Both the position numbers and the translations under genes were made by a program. The notes below the pieces were generated by a model, which was not told the DNA's origin, did no database searches, and worked only from the letters and a program-made list of their open reading frames with translations. Shown here in pieces: positions 46,393 to 59,000 of a DNA stretch of 64,000 bases (its first letter is position 1; each line of letters begins with the position of its first letter). This DNA comes from Erpetoichthys calabaricus (Eukaryota > Chordata > Cladistia > Polypteriformes > Polypteridae). The DNA lies in NCBI RefSeq assembly GCF_900747795.2, contig NC_041401.2, positions 121,121,722 through 121,185,721 of the forward strand, in the 5' to 3' direction.

Positions 46393-47982
46393 CAGGTGCT
46401 GGTCATAAAATTAGAATATCATGACAAAGTTGATTTATTTCAGTAATTCCATTCAAAAAGTGAAACTTGGATATTAGATTCATTCATTACACACAGACTA
46501 ATGTATTTCAAATGTTTATTTCTTTTAATGTTGATGATTATAACTGACAACTAATGAAAGTCCCAAATTCAGTATCTCGGAAAATTAGAATATCAATTAA
46601 GACCAATGAAAAAAAGGATTTTTAGAAATGTTGGCCAACTGAAAGGTATGAACATGAAAAGTATGAGCAAGTACAGCACTCAATATTTAGTTGGGGCTCC
46701 TTTGGCCTGGATTACTGCAGCAATGCGGCGTGGCATGGAGTCGATCAGTCTGTGGCACTGCTCAGGTGTTATGAGAGCCCATGTTGCTCTGATAGTGGCC
46801 TTCAGCTCTTCTGAATTGTTGGGTCTGGCGTATTGCATCTTCCTCTTCACAATACCCCATACATTTTCTATGGGGTTAAGGTCAGGCGAGTTTGCTGGCC
46901 AATCAAGAACAGGGATACCATGGTCCTTAAACCAGGTACTGGTAGCTTTGGCACTGTGTGCAGGTGCCAGGTCCTGTTGGAAAATGAAATCTGCATCTCC
47001 ATAAAGTTCGTCAGCAGCAGGAAGCATGAAGTGCTCTAAAACTTCCTGGTAGACGGCTGCGTTGACCTTGGACCTCAGAAAACACAATGGACCAACACCA
47101 GCAGATGACATGGCACCCCAAACCATCACTGACTGTGCAAACTTTACACTGGACCTCACACAACGTGGATTCTGTGCCTCTCCTCTCTTCCTCCAGACTC
47201 TGGGACCTTGATTTCCAAAGGAAATGCAAATTTACTTTCATCAGAAAGCAGCAGTCCAGTCCTTTTTGTCTTTAGCCCAGGCGAGACGCTTCTGACGCTG
47301 TCTCTTTTTCAAGAGTGGCTTGACACAAGGAATGCGACAGCTGAAACCCATGTCTTGCATACGTCTGTGCGTGGTGGTTCTTGAAGCACTGACTCCAGCT
47401 GCAGTCCACTCTTTGTGAATCTCCCCCACATTTTTGAATGGGTTTTGTTTCACAATCCTCTCCAAGGTGCGGTTATCCCTATTGCTTGTACACTTTTTTC
47501 TACCACATCTTGTCCTTCCCTTCTCCTCTCTATTAATGTGCTTGGACACAGAGCTCTTTGAACAGCCAGACTCTTTAGCAGTGACCTTTTGTGTCTTGCC
47601 CTCCTTGTGCAAGGTGTCAATGGTCGTCTTTTGGACAACTGTCAAGTCAGCAGTCTTCCCCATGATTGTGTAGCCTACAGAACTAGACTGAAAGACCATT
47701 TAAAGGCTTTTGCAGGTGTTTTGAGTTAATTAGCTGATTAGAGTGTGGCACCAGGTGTCTTCAATATTGAACCTTTTCACAATATTCTAATTTTCCGAGA
47801 TACTGAATTTGGGACTTTCATTAGTTGTCAGTTATAATCATCAACATTAAAAGAAATAAGCATTTGAAATACATCAGTCTGTGTGTAATGAATGAATTTA
47901 ATATACAAGTTTCACTTTTTGAATGGAATTACTGAAATAAATCAACTTTGTCATGATATTCTAATTTTATGACCAGCACCTG
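46393..47982 (-). mobile_element. Tc1-like transposon with about 200-bp inverted repeats
   Basis: The ends read CAGGTGCTGGTCATAAAATT and its reverse complement; inverted repeats span about 46,393-46,592 and 47,783-47,982 with few mismatches. TA flanks both ends (46,391-46,392 and 47,983-47,984). The transposase is on the minus strand and broken between its N-terminal and catalytic halves. Length 1,590 bp is normal for Tc1. The long repeats are well kept, so it could still be mobilised in trans by a related transposase (inference). Confidence 0.88.
46680..47663 (-). pseudogene. Broken Tc1-like transposase
   Basis: The N-terminal half from MGKTADLTVVQKTTIDTLHK (47,663) to KDKKDWTAAF ends at 47,241. 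The first catalytic Asp lies in an adjacent frame (SDESKFAF near 47,230). The C-terminal half (47,159-46,680) is SVMVWGAMSSAGVG, FQQDLAPAHSA with the second Asp, and NSPDLNPIENVW with the Glu. At least two frame changes separate the halves. Confidence 0.8.
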
Positions 47983-47984
47983 TA

Positions 47985-49915
47985 TGTGTCCGACAGAAAG
48001 AGACAGGGTGACAGTGCCAGAGCATGTGGAGAAAAGTGCCAGGTAAACCAAGGGAACATAATTGACAGAGAGGACCAGCAGTGAGGCCCATCAGAAACCG
48101 CTTGCAGGGAGTAGATTAGAGTCTGTGTAGAATTTTGAACTGGGTGTAGTTTGGGTTTTTAGAACAAAACCTTACATTGGAGAGAAAGGGGTGAAGGGAG
48201 AGGAGAAAGGTCTCTGGACCAAAGAGAAATCAAACACAGACGTTTATAGGATGCTTTGCAAAGTAAGGAGTAGAGGCTAGAGACAGTTTTTTTCAGAGAG
48301 TACAATGTGTGATTTGGTAGGGGGGTAGACAGGGAAAGCCCACATGTTCTGAGCACTGATTGCATGTCCAAAAAAAAACTGGAACCAGTTTGTAAAGACT
48401 GGAACATCGTAAGCCCCCGAACTATTAAACAGATCCCCCAGCACACTAATTCTAGCACACTGCCAAGGAGGAAATACACAGGGCCGGCCACCTATGGAGA
48501 ATACAGAAATACATGAAATACAGGAGCGAGGGTGTGCCACTTCCCAGAGGGTGCTAGTAACTTTTCCACATGATGCCAGATGTTGATGGTATATGGCAAA
48601 ATAGGTCCCAAGGACAGTTTGGTGGCTTTACACATCATGGAGGTAAACAGAGCACCCTGAAGGGAAAGTTGTAAAGCAAGGAAGATTCTATGGGGAGCCA
48701 TGGAGGGGGATGAGTGGGGGGACACAGCCATGACAAAATAGGGTAGAGCGTGGAAGACCAATAGTATAATTCTAGGTCAGGCCATGCTACACCTTTCATT
48801 CAATTAATCTCTAACCAGGCTTGGAGGTTTAAGGTTTGGTCTCTTGCCATTCCAGAGAAACCTTGAGATCAGTGACCTAACAGAAGCTTTTATTTTTAAC
48901 ATCCAGTGGTCATTACCGCCTTGTTTGTCCTGAGCTTGTTTATTTTTGTATGCTGATGTCAAAACAATTTATGACTATCGATCAAGCTCATAGGACTTGA
49001 TATTATAATCCCAGTATTTGGCACTTTCTTGATGTCCTGAATGGGTATCAGGGAATCTGCTTTTTTGCTTTATCAGTGTTTCGTTGATAGGCCCATGACA
49101 CCTCCATAGGGCTCAACAGTGCTACCTGGCATCCCAGTTACGCTCCCATCTGCGTTTACCCCTCGCTTGTCATTTTGCAGTCCAGTTGGGATCCTTTCTC
49201 TTCAGCCAAATTCAGTTGCCTCTTCGTTCAGCAGCTTCTGAAAGCAACTTGACGGACTGTCAGAAGGCCTGCCCTCATACTGTCATCCCCTTCAAAAGGC
49301 TGATTGCTGACATGGCTACAAATCCTCTACACCCTACCTTTAGCTGGAGCATCTGGGTATGCCAGCCGCGTTGTTCTGCCTCAGCTGCTAAACTGCTAAA
49401 TTTTCCTCTTGTGACAAAAATACTTCTATCGCTTAAAATGAACACAGCACAAAACCGGGCTGCCTTTTCTTAATTGTATACATTAAATTTAATTGAAAGA
49501 AACAAATGCAGTCACACAGTCATAAGCACAGTACATTTATTGTAAAAAAATATTCATTTGTACAAAACAGTGTGGGAAGAAATGATGTAGTCACACTGGA
49601 CTGATTAACTGCACCAACACCACAACACTTGAACTTTGATGTGAACCACTTTGAAGTAGCCCTGCACAGCCAGTCATCTCACTATGCAGTGGGGGAAAAA
49701 AAATCTGCCCACACATACTGTTATCAGGCAGGGAGTGAGCAAGCACACTGGACAAAGCTGACACTAGCAAAGGGTGGAGCCATTAACAGTAAAGCCACCG
49801 ACATGACACTGGCTGCCTCTCGGCAGCTCCTTCTGCCATTGACCCGTCTCCTCTATGAAGACTTCATTTTTGGGAGTTTTGATGCTTTTGTGCATTTGGT
49901 TTTATTTGCTTTAAA
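47985..49915. other. Stretch without recognised genes
   Basis: No exon with a convincing frame and splice sites, and no repeat I can name, on either strand. Confidence 0.4.
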
Positions 49916-49917
49916 TA

Positions 49918-50041
49918 CCAGTGGTGGGCTGGCGCTCTGCCCGGGGTTTGTTTCCTGCCTTGCGCCCTGTGTTGATTGGGATTGGCTCCAGCAGACCCCC
50001 GTGACCCTGTAGTTAGGATATAGCGGGTTGGATGGATGGAT
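49918..50041 (+). mobile_element. SINE tail fragment
   Basis: Starts 'agtggtgggctggcgctctg' and ends 'agcgggttggatggatggat', the 3' third of the main SINE. Confidence 0.75.
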
Positions 50042-50044
50042 GCA

Positions 50045-50918
50045 TTAAATACATTCCTTACTTTTCCCACAGCGGTTTGGTTTTCTGCATATTTTTTTCA
50101 AGTAGAATCTGAGTAAACATGACACAGAATGGTGACATACATTTTTTCCTTTATTTATTAGGTAAACGTAGAAGATCACCAATATTTCATGTGACACAAT
50201 AATTGCTATTTTGAGTGCAATTACAGTTGACGCTACATTTCCTCCCACGCCACTGTGCAGGAATTGTTGCCCATCCCTCCCTGCTGTATTGCTTCATTTA
50301 CGTTTCTAAATATAAAACGCCTGTTTCAGATTCAGTCAGAGCACCTCAGTAATGGAGTTAGGTCTGCAATATTAAAAAAATGGATTTCTTTCAGCCATTC
50401 AGGTGTAGACCTGTACGTGTGTATTTTCAATGATTGTGCAGCTCGCACATACAGTAATACTTAAGATAATGTGCAAAGGGTCATACATTCTCACAAAAAG
50501 TCCTCTAATATAAAGTGTACTTCATAGTTCTTTCAGTCACAAAGTATCCTCAGGACAAGACATTGTCAGCAGTGTGCTTGAAAGCTGGTATTGGGATCTT
50601 GCTCTTTAGTGCAGTGCTAGCATTTCTCCAGCTACAAAAGGGCACAATGATTAAAATCAAAGACTGGGCTATGGAGCTTCGTTCCAGAATTTGTACAGAG
50701 AGCTCATTTCCTTATGTTCTTATGTTGAAATAGATCTCAGGAAGGTTTTCAGGAATTTGATTTGCATGTGGCATGACTTGCCTCTAAAGTCTGTGCATGG
50801 ACATCACAGATAGTTGGATTCTTGTAAGGCTTTTCCTAAATCTCCCTTGAGTGTTAACCAAAGTATTTAAAACAGTGGACCTTAATTATATTTATAATTG
50901 AGGTTGTTACTCCGAACT

Positions 50919-50949
<31 letters not shown>

Positions 50950-52080
50950 TTTTCTGCACTTCATTTTCTCTATACTACAGCCCTCTATGGGTCTGTCAAA
51001 TTCATTTAAAAACGTACAAGAAATCGTTACATACAAAGGCAAATCTGCTTAATTACATTAGATTGATTGCTAAGGGCACTAGAGCTAATCATGGCCACAT
51101 CCAAGGCAGGGACCGGCTTGAGATGGGATAACAATCCACACAGGGTCTACTTAGGATCACACGTGAAACTAGAACACTGGGGGCAAATACTTATTCACAG
51201 CACTATGGCATAAGTGAACACTATATATTGGTGTTTTCTTACTTAGGAATGAGATTAAGACCCTGCTTCTTTCTGCCATCAACATTATGCTAGATTTACA
51301 GAAAACCCTTAATTGAGCCATGATGGCACCATCTAGGATGGGTTCCCACCTTGGACCCATTACTTTTAGCTTTGAAATGAGATTCGTCTCACCCCAAGAA
51401 CAGATAGGTTTGACAACAAAAGACAGAACATTGCCACACTGATCATGACACAATTTCTAAACAAGTCATAAGTGAAAACTAGCCCAGATACACAGTCCCT
51501 TGTGCTGAGCCAGCCTGATTTCACCTTCACACTAGAGTGTTCTTTTATTCTAGCATAGGAATCCTTCCCCACTTGACCACAGATGAAGATAGCAGCCTGA
51601 CAAAGTACAGTATGAAGAAACACAACAATAAAGCTGGCAGGCCCATTCTGGTAAACTGTTATTTACTGGAATGCATGTTACAACTAGCCAATCAGAGTTG
51701 TACTTTGGATCATAATGAAAACACACACTAGTCATTTTGAGAGAATGTGATTAAAAGATTGACTTCACATGAAAGATGTGTATAGCACAGGCTCCACCTT
51801 ATGACTGTGGTGGAGTGAAAATGAACAAGCTTGATATCCATAATCACCACTCTGCTGTCAGCTATGCAAATTTATCACAGACAAAATATGGCATCCACAT
51901 GAAGGCAAGGGTGTTTCTCCACACAAAGTGAAGCTCAATGCACGACTGCAGCGGACAGCCAGGGCCCGTTCCCAGCCGAGACACCTCCATAGTGGAAGGA
52001 CCAGGGGAGAGGACAAGCACAGGACACTACTTCCCCCAGAGCAATAGATGGGTTGTAGCGGTGCTTCAGATTCCCCCAGA
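50045..52080. other. Stretch without recognised genes
   Basis: Contains a run of about 27 A at 50,920-50,946 and otherwise nothing I can assign. Confidence 0.4.
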
Positions 52081-52084
52081 GCTT

Positions 52085-52470
52085 CATGGAACTTGGAGTT
52101 TGTCACAGCCCTGTTGGGTTTCGTGGGTGCTGCCAGTATGTGCTCCAGGGCTGTAGTATGTCAGGCTTCAGCCACATCCAGGAGTACTTCTGGCTCATAC
52201 TGACAGGCCACCTGGAGTGCTTCAGGTGTAGCATAAAAAAGTTCTGCATCATTTCTTTCAAGGAGCCAGAGGACAAAGCTTGCCGAAGGAGAAGAGAAAG
52301 AAAGTGCTGCATTTATTGTTAATGCTTTTGTACTGTGATGTAGGGAACGATTTGGGAAGGCCGTGTGTGCTGAACTTGTGCCTGGTGTCTGTCTGTGTCA
52401 GGTTTGGGGAGCTGGTGCGGCTCCTGCACACCACACCGATTAAAAGGTTTCAGTAACACTACAACACAAT
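52085..52470 (+). repeat. Unnamed interspersed repeat, copy 2
   Basis: Matches the copy at 9,555-10,010 in block order; the best-kept part is ctgtctgtgtcaggtttggg followed by gagctggtgcg. It lies just downstream of miip, between the stop codon and any poly(A) signal that could be used on the minus strand. Confidence 0.6.
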
Positions 52471-52827
52471 TTTGATTCCCTTATTTTAATAAATATTTTT
52501 AATATCAAACCCAGTCACAATTATTATTATCTGCTGGCCTCACTCAACAAACAACACACAAATAATGGATTCAGGGCACATGCCAAGTTTTCATTACCAA
52601 AAAGATCAGCTATTACAAATAAATCCATGCAAGATTTTCAGTGTAAGATTCCCCTGATGTATTTGCAATGGAGCAAGAAACAGAGAGACTGTAAAGACCA
52701 TAAAACAGATTTCAGATGAATGATATGTGAAGTATAGCACAGAGTGCCCAGGTTGTCAGTCAGAGAGTTCATCTACATGGGTTATATGGCACTCATTGCA
52801 CAAACATTAGGAATGTTTTCAGAAGCA

Positions 52828-53010
52828 TTAGTAAACGGAGTCTCCCGAGGTAGGCACTGTCCTTGTTGGCCGCTCCATGTTCTGGAGGTGATACTCTGCA
52901 GCACGTGATAAGCTTAGAAGTTCATCTGAAGAATTGATAGGTTCCTCAGAGTTCTTGTCATGAAGCAAACTTAATAGTTTGCCGTTCAGCACCCCAGACA
53001 CAGAGCAGCT
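52828..53010 (-). CDS. miip: miip exon 9: C-terminus
   Basis: The terminal exon codes 60 residues, [20 protein letters not shown] through TSGDSVY, then TAA. The acceptor AAATTTTAG is good. The nearest minus-strand AATAAA I noted is about 500 nt downstream near 52,311, inside a repeat. Confidence 0.75.
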   Translation of the reverse strand, partial: SCSVSGVLNGKLLSLLHDKNSEEPINSSDELLSLSRAAEYHLQNMERPTRTVPTSGDSVY

Positions 53011-56000
53011 CTAAAATTTAAAGACAAGCTCATCTTAATTATTTGATTATATGCCTCACTCAAGCCAAGCATCTCAGTCTATGAGTAAAAGAAGTCCGCT
53101 TACCTTTCTTATGCCAAAGCTATTGCTATGTGAGGTGGATAAGGAGCCACTGTTGGACCATCCTGAAAGGCAGTGCTAGAGATAGAGGCAAACATCAGCA
53201 GAGAATAGTTATCGAAAAAAAAGGCAAGATAAAAGGAACACAAACTCTTTGCAGATATTTCACATAAATGGTAAATAATGACATTTGTGTGGAATTTACA
53301 AAACACTTAAATGTAGAAAGCTGGGAGTTATGTCAGTCAAAGCACACAGTACCTGGAGGCCATATCTGAATATTACTGAAGAGGAGAAACTTACAGAGGG
53401 CAGAGACAAGGAGTCTGTAGGGTCAAAACTCTTTCTTCGATGTGCCTTGTACTTGTAGGCAGGTAGCAGTGTTGACCGTGGGATACTGATCCTAAAAGCA
53501 TACAATGTCCAAGTGAATGGTTACCTCACACCCCATGCTTAGGTGCCGAACAGCCTAAACTAACAGGCCTCCTACCTTATGAAGGCCGGCTTCTGTTCAC
53601 TACTCTGCAGGCGATTCCTTGGAAGCTTGCAGATGGCACAAGCAGCCTCAGGTTCAAGAGGCACAGTAAAAAGGCGACGGTCAACTCTGTAGCAATGAGT
53701 ACCTGAAAGAAACAAGAAACGTTCATTCATCATGTACTGATGTTACAGGCAGATGGGGGTGGGCACAACATGGACAATTACAAAGCAGTGGTAATTCGAG
53801 ATGAGCACACTTTTAAAGGATACTTTACTCACATTGGTGTGTGTCCAAGGAAGGAAGGAGGTCTAGCTGGGGCTCCACCAGTGGAGGGGCTGTAAACTCA
53901 ACGTCCTCCTCTCTAGAAATAAAATATGGCAAGTTATCACCGAGTCAGAGCATTACCAACTGTAGCAGCCGCTCCAATTACCTGACAATGCTGCTGTAGA
54001 AGCAATCCTCCTTGTTCACCTGACGAAAGTTTCTCAGCTCAGAGAAATATTCCTCGGACTGATCAGAGAGAGAAGATTCTGCATCCAACTGGCCTGAGAG
54101 CAGGAAACTGTGTGTTACTGAGGATCATGGGACAATAGTGAATAACTACTTTAAAAAGTGTGCGCATTTATGGACATACACATCCAAACTAAATCAGGAA
54201 CAGAGCCCTTTTTTATTTTATATCTGAAAGATTGTTATTCCCTGGGAGGGGGGATTGGGTTTGGGGGAAAACACAAAATGTGGCCATTGCCTGCATTGAA
54301 GAAGGAAAGAAAAAATGGGGGAAAAAAAAGTGTAGCTTTCTCAGAAACAAATACATAACAGACAAACTGCAACTGATCAAAACTTGTACTCTGCAAACAA
54401 AACCATTTCTCTCTATTATAAAAAAAAATCCTGTCGGAGTGAATGATAAGATCATGGAAGATAGTTATAAGACCCGCGAGGACCTTACACATGAGACATT
54501 GTGCCAAGAGATTGACCCAGGACCGTCTCGTGATGACGTAGAACATGAGATTCTTGCAAGTCACGCCCTACTTACAATCTATCAAATATGACAAAGGGGC
54601 AGCAAAACATTCAGTCTTGTGAAGGATTTGAGCACACACAGATCCAGGGTCTCATCGCATATAAAGCATACAAGGACAATATGTTATAAATAAAACGTCG
54701 ACGAATAAGCGAAGAAGAAAGAAGCGCGGAGAAAAGAGACTCAAAAGCATTGGAGAGAAAAAAGAGCAAAAGAGAAAAAATAATCTAGGTGCAAATTCAG
54801 AAAATAAGGCAAATAATTATCAGCCCGTAACAAGTGGAACTGAAACAAAGCACGTCCAATCGGGCTCAGAATTAAAAGACAAAGTAGAACTTCATAAAGA
54901 TACACATGCAGAGCAGGTTATGAAAGCAGTGGAATTCGAAAGGCTCCAAAAAAAAAAAAAAAGTATGCACGATACAAATGGAGAAAGTTAAAAAATATGA
55001 AAGTAGGAAAATCAGAAAGTATAAAAAAAACAAGAAAGTAAAGATTGCAGTAGCACAAACAAACGGAAATTATTACTCGAAAAAGGGAAAACAATCACCA
55101 CGGACCAGGTGTCATTGAAAATAAAGCAGGATAAAGCGAGGTCAGAAATAAGAGACAGTAGAAAACAAAGTAAAACGTCATAAAGAGGTTACAAAACAAA
55201 AAGGGACAAACGCATGCAGAGCAGGTTAGAAATAATTCAGGACAGGTTTCTCTGTTTGGAATTTCAGCACAGACAAAGTGATCCACATCATTAGCAGTTA
55301 ATAATTTTTTTTGCAAAGTAACCAATAAATGCATGTGAGGGAAAACACGTTTTTGAAATTCTCTGACTTAAACTTCAAAGCCTTACAATATTTACATACT
55401 TCTGATATATCACCTGTGTCCATATATTCGATCTCTATTTGCCTTTTAGTTATTTCTCCGAGTAATAATTTCTCTTTTTTTTTGCGCAAATGTGATGTTT
55501 ACTTGTTTTTTTTGACTGTTGTTTTTTTCTGCTTTCATATTCTGCATCTCGCTCTGCATGTGTTTCGCGCCTACGTTTTTTTTTTTTTTTTGAGTCTTTT
55601 GAATTTCAGTTTTCATTATCTCTAACCTGACAAAGTCATTAAACACATGTCTCACTGACCTCATTTAAAAGATTCAGCATATTGGGACTCGAAAGATTCC
55701 AAATATTGTTTTTACATCAGTTCTGAAATAAAAGTGAAACTCATGAAATAGCAACAATTCAAAGAAAAAAAAAAAAATCTTCAAAGTGTGTATCCGGAAA
55801 ACCAAACACGGGGGTTGGCGAGCGAAGCGCGCAGGTGGCAAAGCCCCCTAGTTAACATGAAAATTCAGTGTGCCGAAATGCATCCTCATATACAAACACA
55901 TGGAAAAAGGTTGTGTGGCCTAGTGGGTACAGCACTAAACTGTAACCCACTGCTTCGATCCCTACCACAAACTCAGCATGATCAGAATCAACTTTCTAAA

Positions 56001-59000
56001 GTAACTAGTCTTCCAATTGTGGACTTTTATAGTTAGTCATAGTATCTGCAAAGGCTCCTACTCTCTGCATACTGTTTTATTCTAAAGTGGCATAGCACCT
56101 TGGGGTGTTTGAGAAAGGAAAACACAAACTTTTATTTATTTATATATTTTTTTTAAATAAAGCGACTGTACAACTGTGCTATATTTAATGCATTTCCACT
56201 TTTCTTCTCAAAGATAAACACATACCTGCTATCCAGTCATAGCCCAAAAAGGCCTTTTCACACAAGTCTTTATGGTATTCCATGTCAGCCTGAAAGGTCA
56301 CATGAACCTCACCTTTCTAGAAGTAGGAGCAGAGAGAAAAGTGTAAGGACGCTACCACTCAACATATGGCACGAAGCCTGCAATCCTCAGTGGTGCAATG
56401 CTGCCACCTGTCAATATTCAATTGCAACTGCACCCACTTTAGGCTACCCTCTGCAAAAAATCCTGATGGGATACAACATTCTCTGCAAGTTCTCCCCATG
56501 TCTGTCGGGCTGCCTCCCCCAGTCCAAAGACATTTAGGTTAGGTGGATACTAAATTGGCGCTAGGGTGGTTGGGGCGTTTGAATGTGTTTACTGGGCCCC
56601 TAAACTTTGGAATGCTCTCCCTGCTAATATAAGAGGTGCTCCTTCCGTCCCGGCTCTCAAATCCCGGCTGAAGACTCGCTACTTCAGTTTAGCATAGTCA
56701 GACTAGAGCAGCTGATTAACTGTGCATATTGCATCTCTGTTGTTAGTCATTAGCATTAAAACATAAGTGATAGGATAGGTATAATTTTAAGACTGTTATA
56801 ATTTGTTACTAACCCTCACCTATTCTGTTTCTCTTCTCAGTACTCAAATGTGGCACTTGGTGCCACTGCCCTAATGCCAAGTCATCTTTTGACAGAGGAG
56901 TAATGGAATCACTGGGTAGAATGGTCTTTTCAGGACGCTGGCTGGCTCAAAACTGACTCCACTGTGGAATGGCCAGTAGGGGACAGGCAGCTTGATGGCA
57001 AGTTCTCCAGGACTCTGAACAAATCAGAATCCTACTATTTGATAACATCTGCTCTTTCATGTTGCTCTGTACTTGTACTATTACTATTGTATTGTATCGA
57101 GGATTACTTATGTTCGGTTCTGTGTATTGTGTTGTATTTACCCCCTTTTTTTGGCACTGACTGCATGCCCAACCAATTTGGATAGGGGTCTCCCTCTTTG
57201 AATTGCCTGTCTCAATGTTTCTTCCATTTTTTTTCCCCCCACACAAAGGTTTTTTTGGGAATTTTTTCTTGTCTTCTCAGAGTGTCAAGGCTGCGGGGTT
57301 GGGTGGCGGGGGGGGTCAATTGATAGGGCCTGTTAAAGCCCATTACACATGTCTGATTTTAGGCTACACAAAAATAAATTGTACAATATTGTACATTGTG
57401 ACTGTTTACCCTGTGATTGACTGGCGCCCTGTTCAGGGTTTGTTCCTGCCTTGTGCAACCCTGTTCAGGACCAAGTGGATTCGACAATAATTGACTGATT
57501 GAACAGAATATGCACTGAGCTCTAAACCTCATGGCTCAAATCACTGGCCTAGTTCAGGGACATGTGGTAGGGCAGCAGGATATGGAAAACAGCAGAAAGC
57601 AAAAGTGAATCCACAAAGAGAAGTAGTGTTTCTGGACTATGGACAAAACAAAATGGTAGAATGTGCATCAACATACCCGCTCTCTGCTTTGTTGCATAGC
57701 TAGGATGGATTTTGGATTTTTACCACCTTGGGTAGTATTCTCTTTAAGGCGGACATTTCCGACATCAAGCAGCTGATCTTTATAGAGTGGTTCTTGCAGA
57801 AATGTCATCTGACTTTGGTTTATTTCCAGCATATTTCGTTTGCTGAAGGGTGTAGACGTCTGACAGTCTCTCAGAGCCTTGCTGCAGTGTTCACTACATG
57901 GACCAGATTCTTGCAGTGACCTTCTGCCATCTTCGTCTACAAGCTGAAGGGATTTATGGTCCCTCCAAGTTTTTTGTGGTCCATACTGATATTCAGACCT
58001 TAGCTTGGATCCTGGAACCCCATACAGGGCTGCTCGGGCCTTAACTTCTTGCCCACCTGTCACTCTAATTACCGTCTCAGAAGGTTGTTGTGTCTGTAGA
58101 GAAGTTACATGTCTTCCATTAGACTGTGATGCTGCATTACTTTGGGTCTAAAGAGAAGACAACATAAGAGAAGAAGCTGTAATAAATACATTGACTGTCC
58201 ATATTGCACTTGGCTCCAACAGCAGCACCTTCAACCTGGTCACTATACCTCCCAGTTCCTTTATGCTACACTTAAATTCACAGATGTATAATCAAGTATT
58301 AAAAGTACAGTTTTAACACTGTACCTCATTGGGAAGTTGCAGAGGATGTCACATGCCAGATGATTGCAATTGCTTTTTAGTTGATTTGGTAAAACTAGAA
58401 CAAACACTCAAGCAAACAAAATTGAGAATACTCCAGAATACAAACCTGCCCTTTGAAAATACAAAACATATCCACCCATTCTTCAACCTGCTTGACAAAG
58501 GGCACATTCACATTCTCATAAACGCACACTCTAACAGTCACCAATTAATGTGACCGGCGCATTTTTGAGATAATCTAGGTAGCTGAAGAAAAAAACCACA
58601 CAGGTCATAAGAAAATGTTTAAGTGCCGCACAGATAGAGATTGAACCAGAATCACTGGACTCTGGAGCTCTGAAGCAGAAAGTTAACCTCTGCACCACCA
58701 TGCCTCCCTTTAACATACATAGATATTTTAAGTGATACAAGCATTGAGGCAAATACATGTTTTAGTTAGAGAAATCAGCAGTAAAATAAACGCAGGAAGT
58801 AGTTAGCCCAAGTTGCACTTTTTTATATTGCGGTTTATATTTAACCTCATGTTCTTGTATTTTTGGCATGCAGTATGTCAGTGTGGGACAGTGTTTTAGT
58901 TTTGAATTTAAGAAACCTGGCAATTTCGCTAAACTAAATTAAAATTGGGAGGCACAGATGAGGCAGTGCATAATGTTCCACTTCACAGAGCTTGCTCACT

